DNA from: Candidatus Formimonas warabiya
Lineage (GTDB): Bacteria; Bacillota; Dehalobacteriia; Dehalobacteriales; Dehalobacteriaceae
Assembly (NCBI RefSeq): GCF_002777255.1
Contig: NZ_CP017634.1
Span: forward strand, 1,128,903-1,192,902
Reading direction: 5' to 3'
DNA: 64,000 bases
The notes under the pieces were generated by a model. The model worked only from the letters and a program-made list of their open reading frames with translations, was not told the origin of the DNA and made no database searches. This document shows, one piece after another, positions 41,988 to 50,122 of the stretch (its first letter is position 1; each line of letters begins with the position of its first letter). The translations under genes and the position numbers were made by a program.

Positions 41988-42653
41988 CTAAAGATTTACT
42001 GCTTTACGCCTGCTTGTATGAAATGGCTCTACCACGATATGATTATCCATAACAAAAGCAATTTCAGGATAACCTGCTTCTTCTTTATTTTCTGGAGAAC
42101 GGCTTAATTTATCGGCAATGCCAATTTGTGTCGGACGTAATCTGTAGGCCATAACAAATGCCGTCTCATCACCGTGCACACCTGCATGAGCCAGGCCGCG
42201 AAAAGTCCCCATGACCACGATACTCCCTGTGGCTATTACCTGAGCGCCGGGGTTTACATCTCCTCTAATTACTGCATGCCCATTAATATAGATTTTTTGT
42301 CCCGAGCGCAAACTTCGGGAAATAAGTACCGCATTATCGACCGCAGTAAAATATTCCGTCTGATCGTTTACCTGGAATGAAGGGGCAGGCGCTCCTTTGT
42401 GGGATGTCCCTTTATTTTCCTGGCCTTTTATTAAGCCATTACTTAGGATGATTTCTTCAATAATTTTCACTTGTTGTTCATCCAGATCATTGTCCGGACT
42501 AATGATAAACTTAGCATCGGAGAAAAAACCTTTGGACTCTTGAAACTTTTCTTTCAATATATCCTGAATTTCTTTAAAAGACCCTTCTTTTGTATTAAAA
42601 TAAAACACAAGCCCATTTCTTGTTCCTTTAATATTAATTAACTCTTTGGACAT
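41988..42653 (-). CDS. minC: Septum site-determining protein MinC
   Basis: A 221-residue MinC. The C-terminal beta-helix domain shows VLISRSLRSGQKIYINGHAVIRGD, VNPGAQVIATGSIVVMGTFRGLAHAG and PTQIGIADKLSR, all diagnostic. The N-terminal domain (1-95) is more variable. MinC inhibits FtsZ polymerisation away from mid-cell. Its usual partner minD is not adjacent. GGGAGGG precedes the ATG. The gene forms a single unit ending at the 41893 terminator. Confidence 0.93.
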   Translation of the reverse strand: MSKELINIKGTRNGLVFYFNTKEGSFKEIQDILKEKFQESKGFFSDAKFIISPDNDLDEQQVKIIEEIILSNGLIKGQENKGTSHKGAPAPSFQVNDQTEYFTAVDNAVLISRSLRSGQKIYINGHAVIRGDVNPGAQVIATGSIVVMGTFRGLAHAGVHGDETAFVMAYRLRPTQIGIADKLSRSPENKEEAGYPEIAFVMDNHIVVEPFHTSRRKAVNL

Positions 42654-42810
42654 ATTTACCCTCCCTCTGTGGTATATTTCGTCATTTTCCGATAATATCC
42701 TGCTCCCGAAGCTTGCTGTCAGGACGTTAATTTTATTGGCAAGCAGACGCGCACAAATCCCATAAAGGGTGGGAGGATAATTTTTCTTTTAGGAAGGAAG
42801 AATAGCTCGT

Positions 42811-43323
42811 ATGATCATGATCAGTGCATGTTTGTTGGGGAAAAACTGCAAGTATTCCGGAGGGAATAATGAAAATCCCTGTTTAATTGACCTACTGAAA
42901 GACAAAAAAACGCTCCCTGTTTGCCCGGAAGAGTTGGGATCCCTTCCTACGCCGAGACCGCCGGCTGAAATAATCAAGGGCAATGGTTATGATGTGCTCC
43001 ATGGTCTTGCAAGAATCTGCACGAAAGACGGCGGAGATGTCACGGAGAGTTTCCTCAAAGGCGCAGAGGCAGTAAAAAAATTAGCCCAATCTCATCCCAT
43101 TAACTTAGCCATCATGAAGGAAAGAAGCCCCTCCTGTGGGGTGTGTAAAATATACGATGGAACTTTTTCGGGAAAAACGATTCCGGGTTTGGGTGTGTGC
43201 ACTGCCCTATTAAAGGATCTGGGTATCACCGTAATTAGTGAAGAGTCTCCCCTTTCTCCTGAGATATTAACATTAATCAAGGAAAGCGAATCATCCTATC
43301 CTTTTATTAACGGGTTTTCCTAA
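42811..43323 (+). CDS. DUF523 family protein
   Basis: A 170-residue cytosolic protein of the DUF523 family: SACLLGKNCKYSGGNN at the N-terminus, PVCPEELGSLPTPRPPAEI, and AIMKERSPSCG, whose Cys residues are conserved. The role is unknown; some relatives form two-domain proteins with DUF1722. GGAAGG lies before the start region; an ATG two codons further in is possible. The gene is followed by the promoter and gene for tRNA-Trp. Confidence 0.88.
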   Translation: MIMISACLLGKNCKYSGGNNENPCLIDLLKDKKTLPVCPEELGSLPTPRPPAEIIKGNGYDVLHGLARICTKDGGDVTESFLKGAEAVKKLAQSHPINLAIMKERSPSCGVCKIYDGTFSGKTIPGLGVCTALLKDLGITVISEESPLSPEILTLIKESESSYPFINGFS

Positions 43324-43342
43324 AAAATTTAGTTCATGATGG

Positions 43343-43371
43343 TTGACTTCATGCGAAATAATTTATATAAT
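43343..43371 (+). promoter_or_regulatory. Sigma-A promoter of tRNA-Trp
   Basis: TTGACT at 43343-43348 and TATAAT at 43366-43371 with exactly 17 bases between. The -10 ends 14 bases before the mature tRNA. Confidence 0.85.
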
Positions 43372-43385
43372 AGTGTTTGCAGCGC

Positions 43386-43461
43386 AGGGGTATAGCTCAA
43401 TTGGTAGAGTAGTGGACTCCAAATCCATTGGTTGAGGGTTCAAGTCCTTCTGCCCCTGCCA
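43386..43461 (+). tRNA. tRNA-Trp (anticodon CCA)
   Basis: A 76-base tRNA. The acceptor stem AGGGGTA pairs with TGCCCCT (one T-G pair), followed by discriminator G and an encoded CCA. The anticodon loop is CTCCAAA with CCA, for tryptophan; the T-loop is GGTTCAAGTCC. It has its own promoter and terminator. Confidence 0.96.
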
Positions 43462-43474
43462 AATTTAAAATCTT

Positions 43475-43506
43475 AAATCTCACAAGTAATTGTGGGATTT
43501 TTTATT
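43475..43506 (+). terminator. Terminator of tRNA-Trp
   Basis: AAATCTCACAA pairs with TTGTGGGATTT around GTAA, followed by T5 and ATTTT. Confidence 0.8.
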
Positions 43507-43643
43507 TTCTATTACCAATTACAATAATTTGTACAAATCCATTCACAAATCAGAATTTAAAGGAACAGCACGGTTTTGCTTATATTTACAACAAAATGTA
43601 AGGCTACCCTCGTATCTTTATGGGGTATTTTCCCTAATTTCAC

Positions 43644-45056
43644 TTAAGGTTTACAAATACCACAAGGTTCATACCCGGCTTTAAGAGCTTCTTCCCGTAT
43701 CTGAAACCAAATCCGGTTTTCGGGCAAAATCTTTTGAGCAGAAGAACAATCCGGGACATGAAACTTTTTGGTATTCATGTTTCCTAAGTATTTACCACTC
43801 GAGGCAGGAACACCCGGAGTAATAGCAGTTCCATCAGCGTTATTTCCGGAAATTCTATCTGGATCTTCGTTAACCGAATAAGTATTTCCATCCGTAGAAA
43901 CTACAATGGTTCCACTCACATCCGTTCGATAAATACTGACCCCCATATCCGTAAGCCTTGCTAACGTCTCTTGATGCGGATGACCATATGTATTATCTTT
44001 GCCCACAGAAATCACAGCCACTTTTGGATTAACCTTTTTCAGAAATGCCTCTGAACTGGATGTATTGCTTCCATGATGACCTACTTTTAAAATGTCAGCT
44101 TGGATATCTTTTTCTAATATCTTGGACTCTACATCTGATTCCATATCACCTGTGAAAAGAAACTCCACATTATGATAATCAAGCTTGGTTAAAACAGAAT
44201 TATCATTAACATTCTCATATCCGTCCCCTGTTTCCAAAATATCAAAACGGATGCCATTTCCTAAATCAAAAGTCATATCCTGATCTTGAAGATATTCTGT
44301 TTTTTCTTCTTCAACTGCATGCCAATAATCTGTATAGGTTCGGGTTGTTTCCTCTTCCCCACTATCAATAACCTCTTCAATATCAAAAGCCTTCAAAACA
44401 TCATCTAGCCCGCCAATATGATCTTCATGAGGATGAGTTGCAATCATCAGCTCAATGTCATCTAATCCTTGGCCTTTTAGATAATTTACAATTGTAGATC
44501 CATCTTCATTATTTCCGGCATCAATCAGAATATCATAATGGTTGGGGGCTTGAATATAAATACTGTCCGCTTGCCCCACATCAATAAAATGAACTTTAAT
44601 TGTCGGAATTTGCGATAATTGGGTTGATGTGATTGATATTGTTGCAGTCTGAGCATTGTATCCTACCTGATCGCCTAATGCCTCCCCCACAAATCGTAAC
44701 GGAATAAAGGTATTTCCATTAATGATTTTTCCGGGAAAGGAAAGACTTACATCGTTTCCATTAACCGTTGCCATCTTTTGGTTTATGGTCAATGAAACAA
44801 CGGTATCATCCCGTTTGCCAATAACAGTTTTAGTACTACCATTCCATTCAACTTGTGCTCCCAATGCTTCAAAGAATGGTCTCATAGGAACAAGGGTACT
44901 GCCATTTTGGACAATAGGGGAAGGAGAAAATTGTTTTTCCTGTCCGTTAATAAGCACCTTAATCTCACCTGAAGCAAAAGAAAAAGGACCTAAAATAAAT
45001 AGGAAAATTACTCCAGAAAAGAATACTTTTAACCAATGATTCTGAATATATCTCAC
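43644..45056 (-). CDS. Secreted metallo-beta-lactamase-fold hydrolase (ComEC C-terminal type) with copper-amine-oxidase-N domain
   Basis: A 470-residue secreted protein: signal peptide (VFFSGVIFLFILGPFSFAS), a copper-amine-oxidase N-terminal domain (about 30-145, with STLVPMRPFFEALGAQVEW and NTFIPLRFVGEALG), a metallo-beta-lactamase domain (about 150-400; ATHPHEDHIGGLDD, LFTGDMESD, KVGHHGSNTSS) and a short C-terminal Cys motif (FHVPDCSSAQ and GYEPCGICKP) like the Ada-type zinc site of secreted nucleases. Extracellular ComEC-like enzymes degrade nucleic acids or sugar phosphates. It starts at GTG after CAGGTG. Confidence 0.9.
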   Translation of the reverse strand: MRYIQNHWLKVFFSGVIFLFILGPFSFASGEIKVLINGQEKQFSPSPIVQNGSTLVPMRPFFEALGAQVEWNGSTKTVIGKRDDTVVSLTINQKMATVNGNDVSLSFPGKIINGNTFIPLRFVGEALGDQVGYNAQTATISITSTQLSQIPTIKVHFIDVGQADSIYIQAPNHYDILIDAGNNEDGSTIVNYLKGQGLDDIELMIATHPHEDHIGGLDDVLKAFDIEEVIDSGEEETTRTYTDYWHAVEEEKTEYLQDQDMTFDLGNGIRFDILETGDGYENVNDNSVLTKLDYHNVEFLFTGDMESDVESKILEKDIQADILKVGHHGSNTSSSEAFLKKVNPKVAVISVGKDNTYGHPHQETLARLTDMGVSIYRTDVSGTIVVSTDGNTYSVNEDPDRISGNNADGTAITPGVPASSGKYLGNMNTKKFHVPDCSSAQKILPENRIWFQIREEALKAGYEPCGICKP

Positions 45057-45150
45057 ATGATCACCTGCTTTTTTCTATAATAATATTGTTTCGGCAGAAA
45101 AAAGGAAAGTCCTCCCAAACCTTTCGTGCCGCAATTTGAAAGCCAAAATT

Positions 45151-45178
45151 AAAAACAACCTCTGGATTAGAGGTTGTT
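45151..45178 (-). terminator. Terminator of the ferritin-like gene
   Basis: On the minus strand AACAACCTCT pairs with AGAGGTTGTT around AATCC, followed by TTTAATTTT. Confidence 0.8.
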
Positions 45179-45262
45179 TCCTTTTCCCTTTTCTCAGGAT
45201 CAAATCATCCCTTCGTTTACTCCGATTCTGAAAAATTATTGAAGTGTTCAACAGTTCCTCTG

Positions 45263-45790
45263 TTACCTGGTGTTTTTTGCAAAAAGAAAATTATATTTCG
45301 CCGCATGTTTTATTTCATCCGTAATGATTTCCGTAATCATATTTATTTGGTGCCGCTCAGACAACCCGAAAAAAATTTGACGGTATCTTTCTACGGCACC
45401 CAATTCTCCAAATAAGGCTTTTTCAATTCCGTCCAAATAACTTTTGGGAGGAGTAAAACTTTCTATGTTTTCTCCTGGCGGAAGGGTAACACCCGTAAGC
45501 TCGCAGTATAACTGGCGGAACATCTGGTTATGCTTTTTCTCGTCGTCACGGATACTGGCAATGATCGTTTTATCTTTCTGAGTTGGTGCCACACTGATGA
45601 GATAGTCATAAAACATTTCATCCTCTTTTTCCCCGTTAACCGCATCTTTAATCAAGGAAAGAGATTTGTTTAGCGCATTTTCCGGGTAATACGTTTGGTT
45701 AGGAAAAAAGTTACACGCGCCGACCCCACCGCTTACTGAGGATCGCCAAAAATGATACTGGCCCATGCTGATCGGACAATAACCAAACAC
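45263..45790 (-). CDS. Ferritin-like domain protein
   Basis: A 175-residue protein with a four-helix ferritin-like pattern at about 40-170. Candidate di-iron ligands are EKEDEMFYDYL, IRDDEKKHNQMF (E-x-x-H), LFGELGAVERYR and EIITDEIKHAAKY (E-x-x-H). The first 35 residues (CPISMGQYHFWRSS) are not recognised. Such proteins act in oxidative stress or, in spore formers, in the spore envelope. It starts at GTG after AAGGAGG. It is followed by its own terminator. Confidence 0.75.
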   Translation of the reverse strand: MFGYCPISMGQYHFWRSSVSGGVGACNFFPNQTYYPENALNKSLSLIKDAVNGEKEDEMFYDYLISVAPTQKDKTIIASIRDDEKKHNQMFRQLYCELTGVTLPPGENIESFTPPKSYLDGIEKALFGELGAVERYRQIFFGLSERHQINMITEIITDEIKHAAKYNFLFAKNTR

Positions 45791-45859
45791 AATCAGGACC
45801 TCCTTTTTCTTATCTATTAATTAGATATGCAGAGGCCCTGTTTTGTGCAACAAAACTGC

Positions 45860-45961
45860 TTATTTTTTCTTCTTATCGGCCTTACCTTTTAGCTTATCGC
45901 TGTTCGGCAGTTGAAGAATGTTTCCCGCTAAAACTGTATCGGTTAGGCTCCTTCCATGCAT
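45860..45961 (-). CDS. Small open frame, 33 residues, unrecognised
   Basis: A short minus-strand frame starting MHGRSLTD and ending in a lysine-rich tail. The frame stays open for a further 17 codons upstream of this ATG, with protein-like composition, but without a start codon or good binding site. It could be the remnant of a longer gene or a small spore-associated protein. Confidence 0.25.
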   Translation of the reverse strand: MHGRSLTDTVLAGNILQLPNSDKLKGKADKKKK

Positions 45962-46051
45962 CCTGGTTTCATAACCGTTATAATCGTTTATTGAGATTCT
46001 GTCCTGCTATCCTTATTTGATCGGCGAAGTCCCTCATACGTTTCTGCTTTC

Positions 46052-46588
46052 TTAGGGAGTTGTGGTCCGTGTGCTCATACTTCCAGCAATCACTGCTAAA
46101 TCCTTTGTGAAATTAGTAATTGGTTTTCCTCCGGCAATCTCGTCATGAATTCTTTTCAAACGGCTGACCATTCTTGGGTCTGAGGTAACGTATACCGTGT
46201 TAATCAAAGGTTCAGTGGACATAACCTTAGAGGAAACTGCAGGTTCCGTTGTTTCCTTTTTTGCTCCGGGTTCTAGAGTTAAACCAATGTATGCCGTATT
46301 TTTCGTTACAACGACCGTACATTTTTTTACATCAGGTAAAGCATCCACTTTTTGAGTAATCAGTTTAGCCCTGGACAGGTCCATTGATCTTCCTGAGGCT
46401 GTCTTTCGAGGTGCAGGTACCTGAGGGCCTGAAGGAGTTGGCGCCGGAGCTATTTTTCGGGCCGGAGCCGGTACAATAGATTTTTCTGGGGTGGGCACGG
46501 GTTTTTGGGCCGGAGCACATCCCACAGCGATGACGGATACAAATAAAAAAATCCCTAGCAAAACACAGGTTAATATTTTCCGATTCAT
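46052..46588 (-). CDS. YhcN/YlaJ-family sporulation lipoprotein
   Basis: A 178-residue lipoprotein: signal LLGIFLFVSVIAVGC, a Pro/Ala/Lys-rich linker (about 25-65), then the YhcN/YlaJ domain with AKLITQKVDALPDVKKCTVVVTKNTAYIGL and VYVTSDPRMVSRLKRI in parts. Family members are made in the forespore and sit in the spore membrane, where they affect germination or outgrowth. The start at 46588 has AAGGAG eight bases upstream. Confidence 0.88.
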   Translation of the reverse strand: MNRKILTCVLLGIFLFVSVIAVGCAPAQKPVPTPEKSIVPAPARKIAPAPTPSGPQVPAPRKTASGRSMDLSRAKLITQKVDALPDVKKCTVVVTKNTAYIGLTLEPGAKKETTEPAVSSKVMSTEPLINTVYVTSDPRMVSRLKRIHDEIAGGKPITNFTKDLAVIAGSMSTRTTTP

Positions 46589-46901
46589 TCTAACCACTCC
46601 TTAAAGTTTTTATTAGTACTATGGAATGTCACAAAAAAAATCCTGGTGTTTTATTGGGGATATTTACTTCCTTTGAAAATGGTTCCAAATCATGCTTTTT
46701 ACCCAACGGAATGACCGCTGCTGAATTGACTATTGTTAAACGGAATAAGTAGAAAACATTATTGGAACAATAAGGTAGCTGGTCAGTGTTAAATTGCCAA
46801 AAAAGTAGCTTTTTCATGAGCGGCACTGGCCTTGCATTGTTACTCTGTTGCGAGAGGGAAAAAGGGCCCTTTTGGCTGAGGGCCTTTTGAAGGATATGCG
46901 C
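46589..46901. other. Divergent intergenic region between yhcN-type and acyltransferase-like genes
   Basis: Holds the two promoter regions. At 46857-46889 a terminator-like hairpin (AAAAAGGGCC ... GGCCTTTTG) ends next to the ribosome binding site of the plus-strand gene. No reading frame was found. Confidence 0.5.
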
Positions 46902-48035
46902 ATGGCAACAAATATGTCTCCCGGGATACAAAAGAATCGCCTTGTTTCCTTGGATGCGCTACGCGGATTCGACATGTTTTGGATTGTGGGCGCCCGGGCA
47001 ATTGCCGGCGGTATGGCCAGCCTGAATTTGCCGGGGGCATCTGTGGTGGCCGGACAGCTATCGCATACAAAGTGGAATGGGTTTTCCTTTTACGATCTCA
47101 TCTTTCCCCTGTTCATTTTCATGACAGGGGTTTCCCTCGCTCTATCATTAAAAAAGAGAAAGGGGCGCGGCGATGGTAAGGGAACCATGATGAAACACAT
47201 CCTTAAACGGACCATCATTCTCTTCGCATTGGGAATCGTATATAACTTGGATTTTAGATCCTATCCTGATTTTGACGCTATTCGCATCATGGGGGTCCTG
47301 CAACGGATTGCCCTTTGTTATTTTTTTGCCTCATTCATTACTATTTATAACAAAACACGCACCCAGGCGGTAATTATACCGATAATTTTAATTGGATACT
47401 GGGCAATAATGCGCTTCGTGCCGGTACCTGGTTTTGGTGCAGGAATTTGGACGGAACAAGGTAACCTGGAGCATTATGTGGACATCCTTTTATTACCTGG
47501 CCGTCTTTACCATGGTAGCTGGGATCCGGAGGGCATTTTGAGCACCCTGCCTGCCGTGGCAACATGCCTTTTGGGGGTAATGGCCGGGCACTTGCTCCAG
47601 GTTAGGGAATGGAAAGGAAAACCGGTTAACCCCCTACACCGGGTGCAGGTAATGGTTTTTTCCGGCATCGCACTGACCATGATTGGTCTTTTAATGGACC
47701 CTATCTTCCCCATCAACAAAAACCTCTGGTCAAGTTCATTTGTCCTCTTCACCGCAGGTCTTTCAGCTATTCTATTGGCTGTATTTCACTGGCTCATCGA
47801 TTTACGCGGCTATAGGCAATGGGCCTTTCCCTTTGTTGTAATTGGTGTGAACTCCATCTTCATTTATTTGGCAGCCAGGTTTATACCCTTTGACAGGATT
47901 GCCCGCTGGTTGACGGCAGGAACACAAACTTTTTGGGGTCAAAGTTTGGATTTAGTCACGGCTTTGATACAACTTTTCTTGGAATGGTTATTATTGTTCT
48001 TCCTTTACAAGCGAAAGATTTATATTAAAATTTAA
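46902..48035 (+). CDS. Heparan-alpha-glucosaminide N-acetyltransferase-like (DUF5009) membrane protein
   Basis: A 377-residue protein with about ten membrane helices. RLVSLDALRGFDMFWIVG in parts is the hallmark opening of the NagX/DUF5009/HGSNAT family, followed by HTKWNGFSFYDLIFPLFIFMTGVSLALSL in parts and GVLQRIALCYFFAS. The family transfers acetyl groups to cell-wall or polysaccharide sugars across the membrane. The start at 46902 (ATG) has AAGGA seven bases upstream; longer frames to 46848 lack a good site. A GC-rich hairpin lies directly before the binding site and may affect translation. Confidence 0.87.
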   Translation: MATNMSPGIQKNRLVSLDALRGFDMFWIVGARAIAGGMASLNLPGASVVAGQLSHTKWNGFSFYDLIFPLFIFMTGVSLALSLKKRKGRGDGKGTMMKHILKRTIILFALGIVYNLDFRSYPDFDAIRIMGVLQRIALCYFFASFITIYNKTRTQAVIIPIILIGYWAIMRFVPVPGFGAGIWTEQGNLEHYVDILLLPGRLYHGSWDPEGILSTLPAVATCLLGVMAGHLLQVREWKGKPVNPLHRVQVMVFSGIALTMIGLLMDPIFPINKNLWSSSFVLFTAGLSAILLAVFHWLIDLRGYRQWAFPFVVIGVNSIFIYLAARFIPFDRIARWLTAGTQTFWGQSLDLVTALIQLFLEWLLLFFLYKRKIYIKI

Positions 48036-48037
48036 CC

Positions 48038-48136
48038 TGACTAACTTGGCGTAAGTCTCCCGCATAATTGGGGACATTCCTTGAAGAGGTGTGTCCCCTG
48101 GCCGCTAACGGCGGGAGTCCAACGCCAACTAAGTCA
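48038..48136. repeat. Long imperfect palindrome, possible MITE or structured RNA
   Basis: The 26-base arms at 48038-48063 and 48111-48136 match in 21 of 26 positions as an inverted repeat (TGACT ... TTGGCGT ... CTCCCGC). Inside, GGGGACA (48070-48076) pairs with TGTCCCC (48092-48098). Together they form a 99-base fold-back element just after the 46902 gene. Confidence 0.55.
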
Positions 48137-48153
48137 TGCATTTGCAGTTCTAA

Positions 48154-48188
48154 AATTCAGATGGAGTAAAAGGATCTCCATCTGAATT
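48154..48188 (+). terminator. Strong hairpin after the acyltransferase-like gene
   Basis: AATTCAGATGGAG pairs perfectly with CTCCATCTGAATT around a nine-base loop. The T-tract is weak, so it may be a terminator or a stability hairpin. Confidence 0.5.
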
Positions 48189-48278
48189 AAGAACTTGCTT
48201 CAATCACTTTCCTGGATGCATCGGAAAATGCGTCCAGCCGATTGTGAATATAAAAAAATAAGCATCATCTTTTACCGG

Positions 48279-48318
48279 AAAATAAGGCTTTGAAGATAAA
48301 TCTTCAAAGCCTTATTTT
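48279..48318. terminator. Bidirectional terminator at the end of the VanW gene
   Basis: An 18-base perfect stem (AAAATAAGGCTTTGAAGA with its complement) around TAAA; the VanW stop codon lies in its right arm. A- and T-rich ends allow use on both strands. Confidence 0.85.
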
Positions 48319-49205
48319 AATCCTTTTTCAATTACTTCGGGCATGGGATCATAATAACTTTTGCCCATTTTCTTTACTTCAATTTTCCCGTCGGGGTATT
48401 TAATGGTGATAAAAGAACGGATAATTAGGCCATTTTGCCCTGGAATCACCACTTTCTCAGATCCTTTAGGCAGATTCTTATTGTATTTATATATTTTCCA
48501 ATACAGAATTTTTTTTATCGTCTGATGCTGCCAGGTAACTTCAGGGGAAATTTTTCTCCCGTAGAAAGCAATAAAAAGGGTATGGTCGACCATTTCCGCC
48601 CAGATTAGGACGGGACCACCGCTATTATTTAGGAACCGAAAATCTTTTACCCCATAACACACAGTAGCGTCTTGTCCCGGAGGAACATAAGGAACTGTCA
48701 TACCATGATGATGCCGTTCAATCACCGGGAGATTACTCAAAATGACTAAATTATACAAAACGGAAGCGATCTTACATACTCCTCCCCCTACTGATGTAAC
48801 AACCTTCATCCCTTTGTACATCGGACCCGATTGATAGCCCTGATTGCTGGTATATGGGCCTAGTTTTTTATTTTGAGAGAAAACGGCCCCATCTTGAATG
48901 ACTGTCCCGGCTAATTTTTTTGCCGCAATATTAACATTAAATATTTCCCCAGGTAGTGGATCTACCAGGGTCGCCTGATATTTCGCCATTAAAATGAAGG
49001 TGCCATTTTGCTTAATCGCTTTCTGAAACTCTTGATCAGTACTCCATGGCAAGGGTTCGCTATACAATTTCCCCAGAATCCAGTATTGCGGCGGGTATTC
49101 ATTAAGACTAAAATTCAGATCGGCACATAATTGTACAGGGGAAAGCAAAATTAAAACAATCATTATGGCGAAAAAAAAGCATCCGGGTTTTACGATTATT
49201 CTCAT
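48312..49205 (-). CDS. VanW family protein
   Basis: A 297-residue exported protein with signal CFFFAIMIVLILLSPVQLC. The VanW domain is clear: FNVNIAAKKLAGTVIQDGAVFSQNKKLGPYTSNQGYQ in parts, VTSVGGGVCKIASVLYNLV, RHHHGMTVPYVPPGQDATVCYG in parts and DFRFLNN. VanW proteins occur with vancomycin-resistance and cell-wall genes, but here no van ligase is present, so a role in peptidoglycan or spores is more likely. AGGAG precedes the ATG. Confidence 0.9.
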   Translation of the reverse strand: MRIIVKPGCFFFAIMIVLILLSPVQLCADLNFSLNEYPPQYWILGKLYSEPLPWSTDQEFQKAIKQNGTFILMAKYQATLVDPLPGEIFNVNIAAKKLAGTVIQDGAVFSQNKKLGPYTSNQGYQSGPMYKGMKVVTSVGGGVCKIASVLYNLVILSNLPVIERHHHGMTVPYVPPGQDATVCYGVKDFRFLNNSGGPVLIWAEMVDHTLFIAFYGRKISPEVTWQHQTIKKILYWKIYKYNKNLPKGSEKVVIPGQNGLIIRSFITIKYPDGKIEVKKMGKSYYDPMPEVIEKGLK

Positions 49206-49422
49206 AAAACGCTCCTGCGTTAATTTTATTAACTATTTTTCCTCACCGCTATGGGATTAAAACGTGTAATATTTTACATTTTTCTCCCCTTATTTTTAGA
49301 TAAGTTTTTCCTTTTTAAGACGTAAGGATTTAGTTTTTAAATAAGTTTTAAAAAATGGTATGCTCCGCTTGTTCTGGAATAGAAATAAAATAATGTTTCA
49401 AATATGTAGAGGTGTATTATCT

Positions 49423-49857
49423 TTGTTTACTTTTTTGCTGGCTTTAATTAGTGCGATCTGTTGGGGAATTGCTCCTGCCTTCGGCAAAATAGGTTTAAGA
49501 GGGATTCATCCCATGGATGGGCTGGCAGCAAGAACGCTGATTACGGTATTTTTAGTTGGTACTTGGGCCAGTTTTAGTGGAAGTATCTGGCGCATTCCGA
49601 CGATATCGGCACGCGCTTGGTGGTTTCTCGCATTAGAAGCCTTTTTTGCCACCTTTGCCGGAGATTTGGCCTATTACGCCGCGATAAAATGGGGTAATAT
49701 CGGTGAAACAGCTATTATTCTTTCTGTTTCACCGTTAATCACCCTTTGGATCGGCTGGTGGTTTATGGGAGAAAACATGTCATTCACAAAAATTGTGGGA
49801 GCCCTTTGCGTTATTGTTGGGCTGATACTGATAGGTTATAATTCGGATCTACGCTAA
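49423..49857 (+). CDS. Single-repeat EamA transporter
   Basis: A protein of about 144 residues with five membrane helices, equal to one EamA repeat: LLALISAICWGIAPAFGKIGLRG, FLALEAFFATFAGDLAYYAAIKWG and ILSVSPLITLWIGWWFMGE in parts. Half-size members are thought to dimerise. The start is taken as TTG at 49423 with AGAGGTG eight bases upstream; an ATG at 49360 without a site would add 21 residues. Substrate unknown. Confidence 0.8.
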   Translation: MFTFLLALISAICWGIAPAFGKIGLRGIHPMDGLAARTLITVFLVGTWASFSGSIWRIPTISARAWWFLALEAFFATFAGDLAYYAAIKWGNIGETAIILSVSPLITLWIGWWFMGENMSFTKIVGALCVIVGLILIGYNSDLR

Positions 49858-49958
49858 AAATATTTCTCGGACCATACGTGTATTTCCTGGTCTACGATCA
49901 AGAAAATTATTCATTTTAAATTACTGAGAGAGTCTTTGTATCATCATCCGGGGAGGTA

Positions 49959-50015
49959 ATGGCCACAAAACCCTTGTGCCTCGAGAATAGGGAAGAATTT
50001 ATCATGCATATTTAA
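49959..50015 (+). CDS. Candidate 18-residue peptide with a strong ribosome binding site
   Basis: ATG at 49959 follows GGGGAGGTA directly, and the frame ends at TAA at 50013-50015 after MATKPLCLENREEF and four more residues. The binding site is better than that of several real genes nearby. It could be a leader peptide for the deacetylase gene or the remnant of a lost gene. Confidence 0.25.
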   Translation: MATKPLCLENREEFIMHI

Positions 50016-50122
50016 AATATTTGTAGCTACCCCGTGTTTTTGTTAAAAGAGAAGAGATACTAAATATGAGTTTTCCGCACCGGAGGAAGATATTAATTAA
50101 CTTTTTAGGGTGGAATTATGAC

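Noticed and set aside
48312..49205. Vancomycin-resistance locus suggested by VanW
   Set aside because: No vanH, vanA/B ligase, vanX or VanRS-type pair is present; VanW proteins are common outside resistance clusters.
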